A stretch of DNA of 64,000 bases. It comes from Bog-756 sp049521915 (GTDB taxonomy: Bacteria > Actinomycetota > Acidimicrobiia > Acidimicrobiales > RAAP-2). The translations under genes were made by a program, and so were the position numbers. The stretch covers positions 6,604 through 70,603 of the forward strand of contig JBEKOI010000014.1 in the NCBI GenBank assembly GCA_049521915.1. The letters run 5' to 3'. The notes below the pieces were generated by a model that did no database searches, had not been told where the DNA came from, and saw only the letters and a list, made by a program, of their open reading frames with translations. Shown here piece by piece: positions 51,351 through 60,061 of the stretch. Each line of letters starts with the position of its first letter. The stretch's first letter is position 1.

Positions 51351-51389
51351 TTCGATATCCGAAACCCATGATATGTTTCGGATATCGAA
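51351..51389. promoter_or_regulatory. Perfect 15-bp inverted-repeat operator of the HxlR/AhpD-like pair
   Basis: TTCGATATCCGAAAC at 51351-51365 and its exact reverse complement at 51375-51389, with a nine-base spacer. It fills the gap between the AhpD-like gene and the HxlR regulator, ending one base before the regulator ATG. It is the probable binding site of that regulator, controlling both genes. Confidence 0.85.
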
Positions 51390-51752
51390 ATGGCAAGGCC
51401 CGGCGACAGGACGACGGACGTGGAAAAACGGCAACCTCCACCATCGGGGGGGCGGGTACGGGGATCGACCACCGGTCGCCCCCTCATGGCCGCCATGGAC
51501 CTGCTCGGACGGCGCTGGGCGTTGCGAATCCTCTGGGAGCTTCGCCACGGCCCGGTCGGAGCCCGAGCCCTGCGGGCCCGATGCGACGGGATGTCCTCGA
51601 GCGTGCTCTACGAACGCCTCAGAGAGCTGGCCGACGCCGGACTCGTCACCAAGGGCGACGAGGGCTACCTGCTGACCGAGATGGGCAGTTCGCTGGGGTC
51701 GGCACTGCAGCCTCTGAGCGAGTGGGCCCTCGTTTGGTCAGCACGTCGGTGA
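51390..51752 (+). CDS. HxlR-family winged-helix regulator
   Basis: A 120-residue MarR/HxlR-type repressor or activator. The helix-turn-helix reads LRILWELRHGPVGARALRAR followed by GMSSSVLYERLRELADAGLV, the HxlR hallmark. If translation starts at 51390 the mRNA is nearly leaderless, because the operator ends at the preceding base; an internal ATG at 51486 or 51495 is a second choice. It should respond to an electrophile or quinone and regulate the divergent AhpD-like gene and itself. Confidence 0.85.
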   Translation: MARPGDRTTDVEKRQPPPSGGRVRGSTTGRPLMAAMDLLGRRWALRILWELRHGPVGARALRARCDGMSSSVLYERLRELADAGLVTKGDEGYLLTEMGSSLGSALQPLSEWALVWSARR

Positions 51753-51836
51753 GGTCGCCCTCGGCCCCGTGGCGGGAGGTCCGGGGCCGTGGGCCGGAGC
51801 CCGATGGCGGGGTCGATGGGCACACCATCCCCTACT

Positions 51837-53351
51837 ATGCGCCCTGTGCGTCCCCCCGAGGATTCTGCCGACCCTGATCGGCTGGCCGCCGTCCGGGACA
51901 CGGTGCTGGCCGAATCCGAGCGGCTCGGTTGCACGAACGCGGAGCTCCGAGTGGAGCGAATCCGCTCCCAGCACGTGCGCCTGCGGGACGGGCGACTCGA
52001 AGGGGCCGCCGACGACACCGAGCTGGGTATGGGCGTGAGGGTCATCGTGGACGGCGCCCTGGGCTTTTCGGCCACGGTGGCCACCGGTGCGTCCGAGGCC
52101 GCCGAGCTGGTCCGCCACGCCGTCGAGGGTGCCCGGATCATCGCCGCCGCCGGCGGCCGGCCGGTCGAGCTGGCGACAGAGCCGGGTCACGGGGTTGTGG
52201 CATGGACGGCCCCCCATGACATCGATCCGGTCTCGGTTCCCTTGGGAGAAAAAGTCGGGCTCCTGGCCGAGTGGAGCGGACGCCTGTTGGCCGCCGACGC
52301 GGTCGACCACGTCACCGCCGAGGTGCTGGCCGTCACCGAGGACAAGTACTACGCCGACCTGTCGGGGACCGAAGCCACCCAATTGCGGGTCCGTGTCCAC
52401 CCCGTCGTCGAGGCGGTCGCCATCGACCCCGATGGCGGTTTCGAGACCATGCGCACCGTGGCACCGCCGACGGGCCGGGGATGGGAGTACCTGTGCGGTG
52501 AGGGATGGGACTGGGACGCCGAGCTCGAATCGATACCCGGTCTGTTGGCGGAGAAGGTCGGGTCTCCGTCGGTCGAAGCGGGCCAGTACGACCTGGTCGT
52601 CGATCCGACCAATCTGTGGCTCACCATCCACGAATCCATCGGGCATGCCACGGAGTTGGACCGGGCCCTCGGGTACGAAGCGGCCTACGCCGGAACCTCG
52701 TTCGCCACCTTCGACCAGCTCGGAACGCTGCAGTACGGCTCCGCGGTCATGAACGTGACCGGTGACCGCACGACGCCCCATGGGCTGGCCACCGTGGCCA
52801 TCGATGACGAAGGTGTACCCGGTCAGTCGTTCGACCTCATCCGAGGGGGCATCCTGGCCGGCTACCAACTCGATCGGGCCATGGCCGCGGTGAGCGGCCT
52901 CGGGGCCTCCAACGGCTGTGCCTTCGCCGACTCACCGCTGCACATACCCATCCAGCGCATGGCGAATGTCTCGCTGCAGCCGGCCGAGGGACAGGGACCG
53001 ACCACCGAGGACCTCATCGGTGGCGTCGAACGGGGCATCTACATCGTGGGCGACAAGAGCTGGTCGATCGACATGCAGCGCTACAACTTCCAATTCACCG
53101 GCCAGCGTTTCTTCCGGATCGAAGGTGGCCGCCTGGCCGGTCAGGTCCGAGACGTGGCCTACCAGGCCACCACCACCGAGTTCTGGGGCTCGATGGAAGC
53201 CGTCGGCGGTCGTTCGACCTACCTCCTGGGTGGCGCGTTCAATTGCGGCAAGGGTCAGCCGGGCCAAGTGGCCCCGGTCTCCCATGGGTGCCCGTCGGTT
53301 CTGGTGCGGGACGTCCGGATCCTCAACGCCCGCCAGGAGTCCGGACGGTGA
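51837..53351 (+). CDS. tldD: TldD-like metalloprotease subunit
   Basis: A 504-residue TldD/PmbA family protein with the zinc site H265-E-S-I-G-H270 in LTIHESIGHATELDRA and the GASNGCAFADSPLHIP and DKSWSIDMQRYNFQF segments. With TldE it forms a heterodimeric peptidase that trims modified peptides such as microcins and degrades unfolded peptides. The GTGA overlap with the next gene shows co-translation. ATG 51837 is chosen as the first Met with a reasonable N-terminus. Confidence 0.9.
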   Translation: MRPVRPPEDSADPDRLAAVRDTVLAESERLGCTNAELRVERIRSQHVRLRDGRLEGAADDTELGMGVRVIVDGALGFSATVATGASEAAELVRHAVEGARIIAAAGGRPVELATEPGHGVVAWTAPHDIDPVSVPLGEKVGLLAEWSGRLLAADAVDHVTAEVLAVTEDKYYADLSGTEATQLRVRVHPVVEAVAIDPDGGFETMRTVAPPTGRGWEYLCGEGWDWDAELESIPGLLAEKVGSPSVEAGQYDLVVDPTNLWLTIHESIGHATELDRALGYEAAYAGTSFATFDQLGTLQYGSAVMNVTGDRTTPHGLATVAIDDEGVPGQSFDLIRGGILAGYQLDRAMAAVSGLGASNGCAFADSPLHIPIQRMANVSLQPAEGQGPTTEDLIGGVERGIYIVGDKSWSIDMQRYNFQFTGQRFFRIEGGRLAGQVRDVAYQATTTEFWGSMEAVGGRSTYLLGGAFNCGKGQPGQVAPVSHGCPSVLVRDVRILNARQESGR

Positions 53352-54766
53352 GTGAGAGCGGTCTTCCGCCTGCCCAGGCGGTGGTGGAGGACACCCTGGC
53401 CGCCGCTCGTGCGGGCAGTGACCACTGTGTCGTGATCGTCGAGGAGACGAGCGAGGTCGAGGTGCGCTTGGCCAACAACACCACCACGACCAACGGAAGG
53501 CGGCGCAGCCGGCGGGTGACCGTGATCAGCATGCGCGACGTCGACGGCGGGATGGCCGCGGGGGTGGCCCGCCGCGGGGGTGACGTCGACATCCCCGAAC
53601 TGGTCCGGGCCGCCGAAGCGGACGCAGCCGGATCCCCCCCGGCCGATGACGACGCCCCGCTCGTCCAACCCGCGCCCACCGGGACCGGTTCGGAGGGGTC
53701 GGCCGCCTTCGACGCCCCTCCCGGCCAGACCGATCTCACCGTCCTCTCCGGGGTGCTGTCCGAGCTGTCCGGATCCTTCGGCCGGGCCCGGGCGGCTGAC
53801 TACCTCCTGGCCGGATTCGCCGAACATCGTCGCACGACCGAGTACCTGGGTACCTCGACCGGTGTGCGCCTGGCCCATTCCCAACCCCAGGGCGCACTCC
53901 AACTGGTGGCCCGAACCGGTGACGGGTCGGCTTCGACCTGGGCCGGTGTCGCCACCACTGACTTCGCAGACGCATCCGTGGACGAGGTCGAAGCCCGCCT
54001 GCGCACGCGGCTGGCCTGGTCCGCCGAGCGACTGGACCGGGCTGCCGGTCGGTACGAGGTCCTCCTCCCGTCCGAGGCCGTCGCCGATCTGATGGTGTCC
54101 ATCGCCTACGAAGCAAGCGGACAGGATGCCGAAGACGGGAAGACGGTCTTCTCCCGTCCGGGAGGTGGGACCCGAGTGGGCGACGTGCTCTCACCCCTGG
54201 CGTTCAATCTCCGCAGCGATCCGGCCGAGCCCGGACTCGAGTGCGCCCCGTTCCTCACCGCCAGCTCATCGACGTCCGATACCTCGGTCTTCGACAACGG
54301 GCTCCCCCTGCACCGCACCGACTGGATCGTCGACGGTCGCCTCAACCGCCTCCGCTACCACCGGGCCGGTGCCGCCCGCTCGGGTACGAAGCCCGCGGGC
54401 TTCATCGGCAACCTGGTGCTGGAGTTGCCGGGGGCAGCCGGATCCTTGGCCGACATGGTGTCCCAAACCGAGCGCGGGCTCCTCTTGACCTGCCTCTGGT
54501 ACATCCGTGAGGTGGATCCGGCCACCATGCTCCTGACCGGCCTCACCCGCGATGGGGTCTACGTCGTCGAGGACGGCGAGGTCGTCGGGGCATCGAACAA
54601 CTTCCGCTTCAATGAGAGCCCCGTGGACCTGCTGGCCCGCGCCTCCGAAGTCGGTGCCACCCAGCGCGCACTGGGCCGGGAGTTCGGCGAGTACCTCAAC
54701 CGCACACGCATGCCACCACTTCGGATCCCCGACTTCAACATGAGCTCGGTCAGCCAAGCCCGGTGA
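53348..54766 (+). CDS. tldE: TldE/PmbA-like protease subunit
   Basis: A 472-residue TldE (PmbA) partner of TldD. It has the same two-domain layout but no HExxxH, as expected for the non-catalytic subunit. FDNGLPLHRTDWIVDG, SGTKPAGFIGNLVLELPG and EDGEVVGASNNFRFNESP are in the family order. Start GTG 53348 overlaps the tldD stop by four bases. No RiPP precursor or maturase gene is next to the pair, so a housekeeping peptidase role is likely. Confidence 0.88.
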   Translation: MSESGLPPAQAVVEDTLAAARAGSDHCVVIVEETSEVEVRLANNTTTTNGRRRSRRVTVISMRDVDGGMAAGVARRGGDVDIPELVRAAEADAAGSPPADDDAPLVQPAPTGTGSEGSAAFDAPPGQTDLTVLSGVLSELSGSFGRARAADYLLAGFAEHRRTTEYLGTSTGVRLAHSQPQGALQLVARTGDGSASTWAGVATTDFADASVDEVEARLRTRLAWSAERLDRAAGRYEVLLPSEAVADLMVSIAYEASGQDAEDGKTVFSRPGGGTRVGDVLSPLAFNLRSDPAEPGLECAPFLTASSSTSDTSVFDNGLPLHRTDWIVDGRLNRLRYHRAGAARSGTKPAGFIGNLVLELPGAAGSLADMVSQTERGLLLTCLWYIREVDPATMLLTGLTRDGVYVVEDGEVVGASNNFRFNESPVDLLARASEVGATQRALGREFGEYLNRTRMPPLRIPDFNMSSVSQAR

Positions 54767-54794
54767 ACCGGCGGCGCCACGGAGGTCCCCGTCC

Positions 54795-56342
54795 TCACCG
54801 ATCGGAGGAACGCGGCGAGAACCACCGTCGGAGGTTCTTCTGATCCAGCCTGCGCCAGACCGGTCGCCACCGGCGACGCAGTCTGCGTTGTGAGCGGGCC
54901 TGCTCGGCGGCAAGACGGCCGGCGGAATAGCTTCCCGCCGGTGTGCCCTTTGCGGCCTGGTTTCGAAGCCATGCCTCGGCGCTGACGGCGTCGTGGTGCC
55001 GGCCGAGGACGTTCTGAGCCTCCTCGGCCGCGGTGGCGGTACGGCGGGCTGCCTTGCCGACGACCGGTGCCGCCGTTTCGGCCGCGTAGCGGAGCTCCTT
55101 GGCCCGGATGCGCATCCCGTGGAGCTCGGCGTCACTCGGATGGCGTCCACCCCTGCGCACGGCACGGCGCAGCGAACGCCAGCGGTACCTGACCAGCTTG
55201 GGCAGCACCCGGCCGGCCGGCGACGATGCCCGTTTCCCTCGACGGCCTCCGGCGAACGGGGGCAGCTCGGCGGCCGCGTCGAGCCGGTCGAGCAGCTCCA
55301 GGTAGCGGTCGCTGGACAGGGCATCCGAGAGATCCCGACAGTGGCCCCGTCGTTCGGCATCCGCAGCCGAGCGGAGCTCACGGCGCCCTCCGGCGTCGAA
55401 CGGAGAACCGTCGCCGGCGCCGGACAGCACGACAGCCAGCACGTCGGCGTCACGAACCGTTCCGAGCCGCCGGCCCAGCCACCGGAGCTCGGCACGCACC
55501 TGCGCCACCCAGACGGGATCCAGCACCGATCCGATCAACTTCAACTCCGAGCGCAGACGCCGGGTGGCCACGCGGGCCTGGTGGATCCCCTCCACCGATG
55601 GATTGGAGGGGTCGAGGCGCAGGAGGTAGTCATTGTCGAGCAGGCGGTCCAGCGCAGCCGCGATGCTGGCCGCGGCGACGTCCGCCATCCGTGAGCCCTT
55701 GTGGATCCGAGCCCCCTGCCGCGACCGGGCCGGGAGATCCACGGCTTTGGCCAGCTTCTGCTCGCCGCCGGGACGGGCACCGGCGGCAAGCAGCCGATTC
55801 ACGACCCGGCCGCCCAGCACGTCCCCGCCCGGCCCGAACTCGACCTCGATCTGGCGAAAGCACACGCCGTCCCGGTTTCCCCCGGAAACGGTGACCGTGT
55901 CGTCATCGAGCTCGCCGCCGGGCACCCCGGCCGAGCCGGCCAGGAGGAAACGACGCCTCGTCGTGACCAGCTCGACGATCTGATGGAGCGGTGAGCTGCG
56001 GGTGATCCCGAGGAACAACCCGATCGCCTCCTCGGGCAACGCTTCCCGGGGTCCGGCCCACGAAAGTTCCGTACGGTCCAGCGTCGGCCCCTCGCTCGGT
56101 GCCGGAACCTTGGCCGTCCACGTGCCGGCTCCCGGCTCCTCTCCGGCGCGATGGCGAAGTGTCATGCCACGACGCCACAGCCGGAACTCCGCCGTGTCGA
56201 AGTAGGCGGTGCGCATCGCCCGCTCCATGGGTGGCCCGGGCGTTCCGACATCCTCGGTCAGGTCGGGGAGCACGAAGTCGAGGTCGACCCCGAGCTTGAC
56301 CTCGCGCTCCAGATGGCTCCGACGGGCGACGACGCGGGTCAC
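54795..56342 (-). CDS. CYTH-CHAD domain protein (polyphosphate-binding)
   Basis: A 515-residue protein with an N-terminal CYTH (triphosphate-tunnel) domain beginning E12-R-E14-V-K16 (the ExExK signature) and a C-terminal CHAD domain (about residues 235-510, IHQARVATRRLRSELKLI and MRIRAKELRYAAE). CHAD domains bind inorganic polyphosphate; CYTH domains hydrolyse or bind triphosphates. GTG 56342 puts the start 11 residues before ExExK; the longer GTG frame to 56456 would begin inside the DosR-like box region. That box lies 124 bases upstream. Confidence 0.85.
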   Translation of the reverse strand: MTRVVARRSHLEREVKLGVDLDFVLPDLTEDVGTPGPPMERAMRTAYFDTAEFRLWRRGMTLRHRAGEEPGAGTWTAKVPAPSEGPTLDRTELSWAGPREALPEEAIGLFLGITRSSPLHQIVELVTTRRRFLLAGSAGVPGGELDDDTVTVSGGNRDGVCFRQIEVEFGPGGDVLGGRVVNRLLAAGARPGGEQKLAKAVDLPARSRQGARIHKGSRMADVAAASIAAALDRLLDNDYLLRLDPSNPSVEGIHQARVATRRLRSELKLIGSVLDPVWVAQVRAELRWLGRRLGTVRDADVLAVVLSGAGDGSPFDAGGRRELRSAADAERRGHCRDLSDALSSDRYLELLDRLDAAAELPPFAGGRRGKRASSPAGRVLPKLVRYRWRSLRRAVRRGGRHPSDAELHGMRIRAKELRYAAETAAPVVGKAARRTATAAEEAQNVLGRHHDAVSAEAWLRNQAAKGTPAGSYSAGRLAAEQARSQRRLRRRWRPVWRRLDQKNLRRWFSPRSSDR

Positions 56343-56466
56343 CGGCCGGCCCCATGCCAGGGTCCGGACTCCACGGACCGACCTTCTGCTCCCATGAGAC
56401 CTCCGTTCCGAATCGGGACCAACCGACGGGGTGACGATGGCCCGCCGGCCAACCACCCTCCGGCCA

Positions 56467-56481
56467 GGGACCTTAGGTCAC
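56467..56481 (-). promoter_or_regulatory. DosR-like box upstream of CYTH-CHAD
   Basis: GGGACCTTAGGTCAC on the plus strand, with an almost perfect palindromic core GACCTTAGGTC that is nearer the classical DosR consensus (GACTWWAGTC) than the other boxes. It sits 124 bases upstream of the CYTH-CHAD start and 139 bases before the PEP synthase start. Confidence 0.5.
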
Positions 56482-56548
56482 TTCCACCGCTGGTCTCCCG
56501 CCCGTCGCCGGCCCGTTCCGCCCCCCATCGACGCCATCGGGCCGGCCC

Positions 56549-56563
56549 GTGACCTTTGGCCCT
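56549..56563 (+). promoter_or_regulatory. DosR-like box upstream of PEP synthase
   Basis: GTGACCTTTGGCCCT, ending 57 bases before the PEP synthase ATG, which fits the 51-59 base spacing of other boxes. Confidence 0.6.
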
Positions 56564-56620
56564 AGCCACACCGATCGTGGCGTCGCATGCTGGACCTCAC
56601 CGGCAAGAGGAGGAACAGCC

Positions 56621-59035
56621 ATGAGGGAACCGACCTACGTCTCCTTCTTCGAGGAGTTCGGCATCGGCGACGTGGCCAGCGTCGGTGGCAAGAACGCCTC
56701 GCTGGGAGAGATGTACCAGAAGCTCTCCGGTCAGGGGGTGCGGGTGCCGAACGGCTTCGCCGTCACCGCGGAGGCCTATCGGGCCATGCTGGCCGAGGCC
56801 AAGATCCTCGAGCCACTGCACGAAGCGCTGGACGGCCTCGACGCCGATGATGTGGCCGACCTCGGACGCCGTGCCAAGCGCGCCCGCGAGCTCGTCTACG
56901 GCGCCGGCCTCCCCCAGGACCTGGCCGGGCAGATCTGTGTTTCGTACCGCCGCCTGCAGGACGAGTACGGGGAGGATATCAGCCTGGCGGTGCGCTCCTC
57001 GGCCACCGCCGAGGACCTGCCCACGGCCAGCTTCGCCGGCCAGCAGGACACCTTCCTCAATGTCCGGGGTGAGGAGAGCCTGCTCGACGCCTGCCGACGG
57101 TGCTTCGCCAGCCTGTTCACCGACCGCTCCATCCACTACCGGATCGACCAGGGCTTCGACCACTACAAGGTGGCGCTCTCGATCGGGGTCATGAAGATGG
57201 TCCGTTCCGACCTGGCCTCGTCCGGCGTGATGTTCACCTTGGACACGGAGTCAGGATTCCGCGATGTCGTGTTCATCACCGGTGCCTATGGTCTCGGTGA
57301 GAACGTCGTCCAGGGTGCTGTCGACCCCGACGAGTTCTACGTGCACAAGCCGAGCCTGGCCGCCGGCCACCGGGCGGTCCTCCGGCGCCTCCTGGGTGAC
57401 AAAGCCGTGAAGATGGTGCTCGTGGAGGGCCGGACGACCCACACGACCCGCAATATCCCGACGCCGAAATCGGATCGGGACCACTTCTGTCTGAGCGACA
57501 CCGACGTGCTCGAGCTCGCAGATTTCGCCGTGACCATCGAGAACCATTACGGGCGGCCCATGGATATCGAGTGGGCCAAGGACGGCCTCGACGGGAAGCT
57601 CTACATCGTCCAGGCCCGGCCGGAGACGGTTGCCTCCCAACGCCGGGCCGACGCCCTGGAGACCTACGTTCTCGACGGCACCGGAGAGATCGTCACCAAG
57701 GGCCGTTCGGTGGGTGGCGGGATCGCCGCGGGCGGGGCACGGGTCATCGACAATGCCGCCCATCTCGGGCAGTTCCGCCCTGGCGAGGTGCTGATCGCGG
57801 ATACGACGACGCCGGACTGGGAGCCGGTGATGAAGACGGCGGCGGCCATCGTCACCAATCGGGGCGGGCGCACGTGCCATGCGGCCATCATCGCCCGGGA
57901 GCTCGGGATCCCTGCGGTGGTCGGGGCGGGAGACGCGACGACCGCGGTCCTCGACGGCGACGTGGTCACCGTCTCGTGCGCCGGGGGGGATACCGGGCTC
58001 GTGTACCGGGGTGAGGTCGGTTTCCATGTGGACCGGGACAGCTTCGGTGAGCTGGCCCGGCCGGTCACCAAGATCATGATCAACCTGGGCAACCCCGATA
58101 TCGCCTTCAAGAGCTCCTTCCTCCCCAATGACGGAGTCGGTCTGGCCAGGATGGAGTTCATCATCAGCGAGTCGATCCGGGCCCATCCTCTGGCCCTTGC
58201 CCACCCGGAACAGGTCACCGACCCGGACACCCGTCAGGAACTGGAGCGGCTGATCCGCGGCTACCCCGACGGCGAGCACTTCTTCGTCGAGCGGCTGGCC
58301 GAGGGGATCGGCACCATAGCCGCCGCCTTCTGGCCGAAGCCGGTCGTCGTCCGCATGTCGGACTTCAAGACCAACGAGTACGCCAGCCTCCTCGGTGGGG
58401 TGGACTTCGAACCGACGGAGAGCAATCCGATGATCGGCTTTCGCGGTGCCTCCCGCTATGCCCACCCGGCCTACGCCGATGGCTTTGCCATGGAATGCCA
58501 GGCCATGCTGCGGGTGCGGGAACAGATGGGGCTCACGAACGTGGTCCTCATGCTCCCCTTCGTCCGGCGCGTGGCCGAGGCCGAGCAGGTTCTCGAACGG
58601 ATGGCCGAACTCGGCCTACGACGGGGAGAGAACGACCTGGAGATCTACGCCATGTGCGAGATCCCCAACAACGTCATCCTGATCGACCGCTTCGCGGAGT
58701 ACTTCGACGGCTTCTCGATCGGCTCGAACGACCTCACGCAGCTCACGCTGGGCGTGGATCGGGACAGCGAGATCGTCGCCTTCGACTACGACGAGCGCGA
58801 CGAGGGTGTGAAAGAGATGATCCGGCTTGCCGTCGAGGGCTGCCGGCGTAATCACATGCACTCGGGCCTCTGCGGGCAGGCGCCGTCGGACTATCCGGAC
58901 ATGGCCGAGTACCTGGTCGAGCTCGAGATCGACTCGATGAGCCTGAACCCCGACACGGTGGTGCAGACCACCCGGCAGGTGCTGGCGCTCGAGGAGAAGT
59001 TGGGCCGGACCCACCGGGACGATCGGTCGGGGTGA
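56621..59035 (+). CDS. ppsA: Phosphoenolpyruvate synthase
   Basis: An 804-residue PEP synthase (pyruvate, water dikinase) that makes PEP, AMP and phosphate from pyruvate and ATP. N-terminal ATP-grasp domain (SFFEEFGIGDVASVGGKNASLGEM and AVRSSATAEDLPTASFAGQ), swivelling phospho-His H420 in GGRTCHAAIIARELG, and C-terminal PEP barrel with C751 in SGLCGQAPSDYP. These match E. coli PpsA H421 and C751. ATG 56621 has AGAGGAGG nine bases upstream. It converges with the PGK-like gene and neighbours the pyruvate:ferredoxin operon, so together they link acetyl-CoA, pyruvate and PEP. Confidence 0.92.
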   Translation: MREPTYVSFFEEFGIGDVASVGGKNASLGEMYQKLSGQGVRVPNGFAVTAEAYRAMLAEAKILEPLHEALDGLDADDVADLGRRAKRARELVYGAGLPQDLAGQICVSYRRLQDEYGEDISLAVRSSATAEDLPTASFAGQQDTFLNVRGEESLLDACRRCFASLFTDRSIHYRIDQGFDHYKVALSIGVMKMVRSDLASSGVMFTLDTESGFRDVVFITGAYGLGENVVQGAVDPDEFYVHKPSLAAGHRAVLRRLLGDKAVKMVLVEGRTTHTTRNIPTPKSDRDHFCLSDTDVLELADFAVTIENHYGRPMDIEWAKDGLDGKLYIVQARPETVASQRRADALETYVLDGTGEIVTKGRSVGGGIAAGGARVIDNAAHLGQFRPGEVLIADTTTPDWEPVMKTAAAIVTNRGGRTCHAAIIARELGIPAVVGAGDATTAVLDGDVVTVSCAGGDTGLVYRGEVGFHVDRDSFGELARPVTKIMINLGNPDIAFKSSFLPNDGVGLARMEFIISESIRAHPLALAHPEQVTDPDTRQELERLIRGYPDGEHFFVERLAEGIGTIAAAFWPKPVVVRMSDFKTNEYASLLGGVDFEPTESNPMIGFRGASRYAHPAYADGFAMECQAMLRVREQMGLTNVVLMLPFVRRVAEAEQVLERMAELGLRRGENDLEIYAMCEIPNNVILIDRFAEYFDGFSIGSNDLTQLTLGVDRDSEIVAFDYDERDEGVKEMIRLAVEGCRRNHMHSGLCGQAPSDYPDMAEYLVELEIDSMSLNPDTVVQTTRQVLALEEKLGRTHRDDRSG

Positions 59036-59042
59036 CCCTGGA

Positions 59043-60061
59043 TCAACCGGGCTGAGGGCCGAGACCCGCGCGCAGGGCGGCAAGGCCGGGCAGGTCCCCC
59101 TTCTCGATGAGCTCCAAGGTGGCTCCACCTCCGCTGGACAGGTGGCTGATCCGATCGCCCAGGTGAAACCGGCGTAGCGCGGCCACCGTCTCGCCGCCCG
59201 CGGCCACCGTGAAACCCGGGCTGGCGGCCAGGGCCTCGGCCACGGCCCGGGTCCCCCCGGCGAAGCGCGGGTCCTCGAACACGCCCATCGGCCCGTTCCA
59301 GAGGACCGTGGCCGCCTCGGCGATCGTCTGCGAATACCTCGTGGCGGTGGCGGGACCGATGTCGACCCCCCGCCAGCCCGGGAGCAGATCGGCGCCGAAG
59401 TGGCGGACCTCCCCGCTCGGGGCCCCGGCCAGGTCGGCGTCCCCGTCCGGAGCCAGAGCCACGAGATCACTCGGGAGTTCGACCTCCCCGGATGATCCGA
59501 CCAGGTCCCGGGCCTTCCCGTCGAGCGCCGCCTCGAGGTGCGACCCTCCGACCTCGTGACCGAGCGCAGCGAGGAACGTGAAGCACATGGCGCCCCCGAG
59601 GAGAAGGTGGTCGACCTTGTCGGCGAGCGAGGTCAGTACCCCGAGCTTGTCCGCGACCTTGGCGCCCCCGACGACGGCGACGAAGGGTCGCTCGGGATCG
59701 ACCAGGATCCGGCCCAGAGCTTCGACCTCGCGGGTGAGCAGGCGGCCGGCGGCGCTCGGCAGGAGGGCGGGCAGGCCGACGATCGACGCATGACTGCGGT
59801 GACATGCCCCGAACGCATCATTGACGAAGAGATCGAACCCCTGGGCCAGGCGGCGAGCGAATCCAGGATCGTTGGCCTCTTCCCCCGGATCGAAGCGAAG
59901 GTTCTCCAACACTTCGACACCGGGCACGATCGCCGCCAACGCGGCGCGGACGGGCACCATCGTGTAGCGGGGATCCACCTTGCCCTGGCCCGGACCAGGA
60001 CCCGGCGACCACCCACCGGGCCGAGGTCCTCCAGCCGGGGGATCCCGCTCAACCCTGGCAT
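59043..60061 (-). pseudogene. Phosphoglycerate-kinase-like gene with deleted N-domain and frame break
   Basis: The C-terminal domain is a normal phosphoglycerate kinase: VNDAFGACHRSHAS, GGAKVADKLGVL, GGAMCFTFL, VLWNGPMGVFEDPRF and SSGGGATLELIEKG. The N-terminal domain is damaged. From ATG 60061 (TGATG coupling to the upstream stop) the frame encodes PRLEDLGPVGGRRVLVR, then near 59988-59993 the sense moves to the next frame, GQGKVDPRYTMVPVRAALAAI, which jumps to VPGVEVLENLRFDPGE. About 40 residues (the DFNVP and HLGRP substrate segments) and then about 35 more are missing. Loss of the 3-phosphoglycerate site implies no PGK activity unless the protein has another use. A shorter frame from 59978 is intact. 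Confidence 0.78.
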
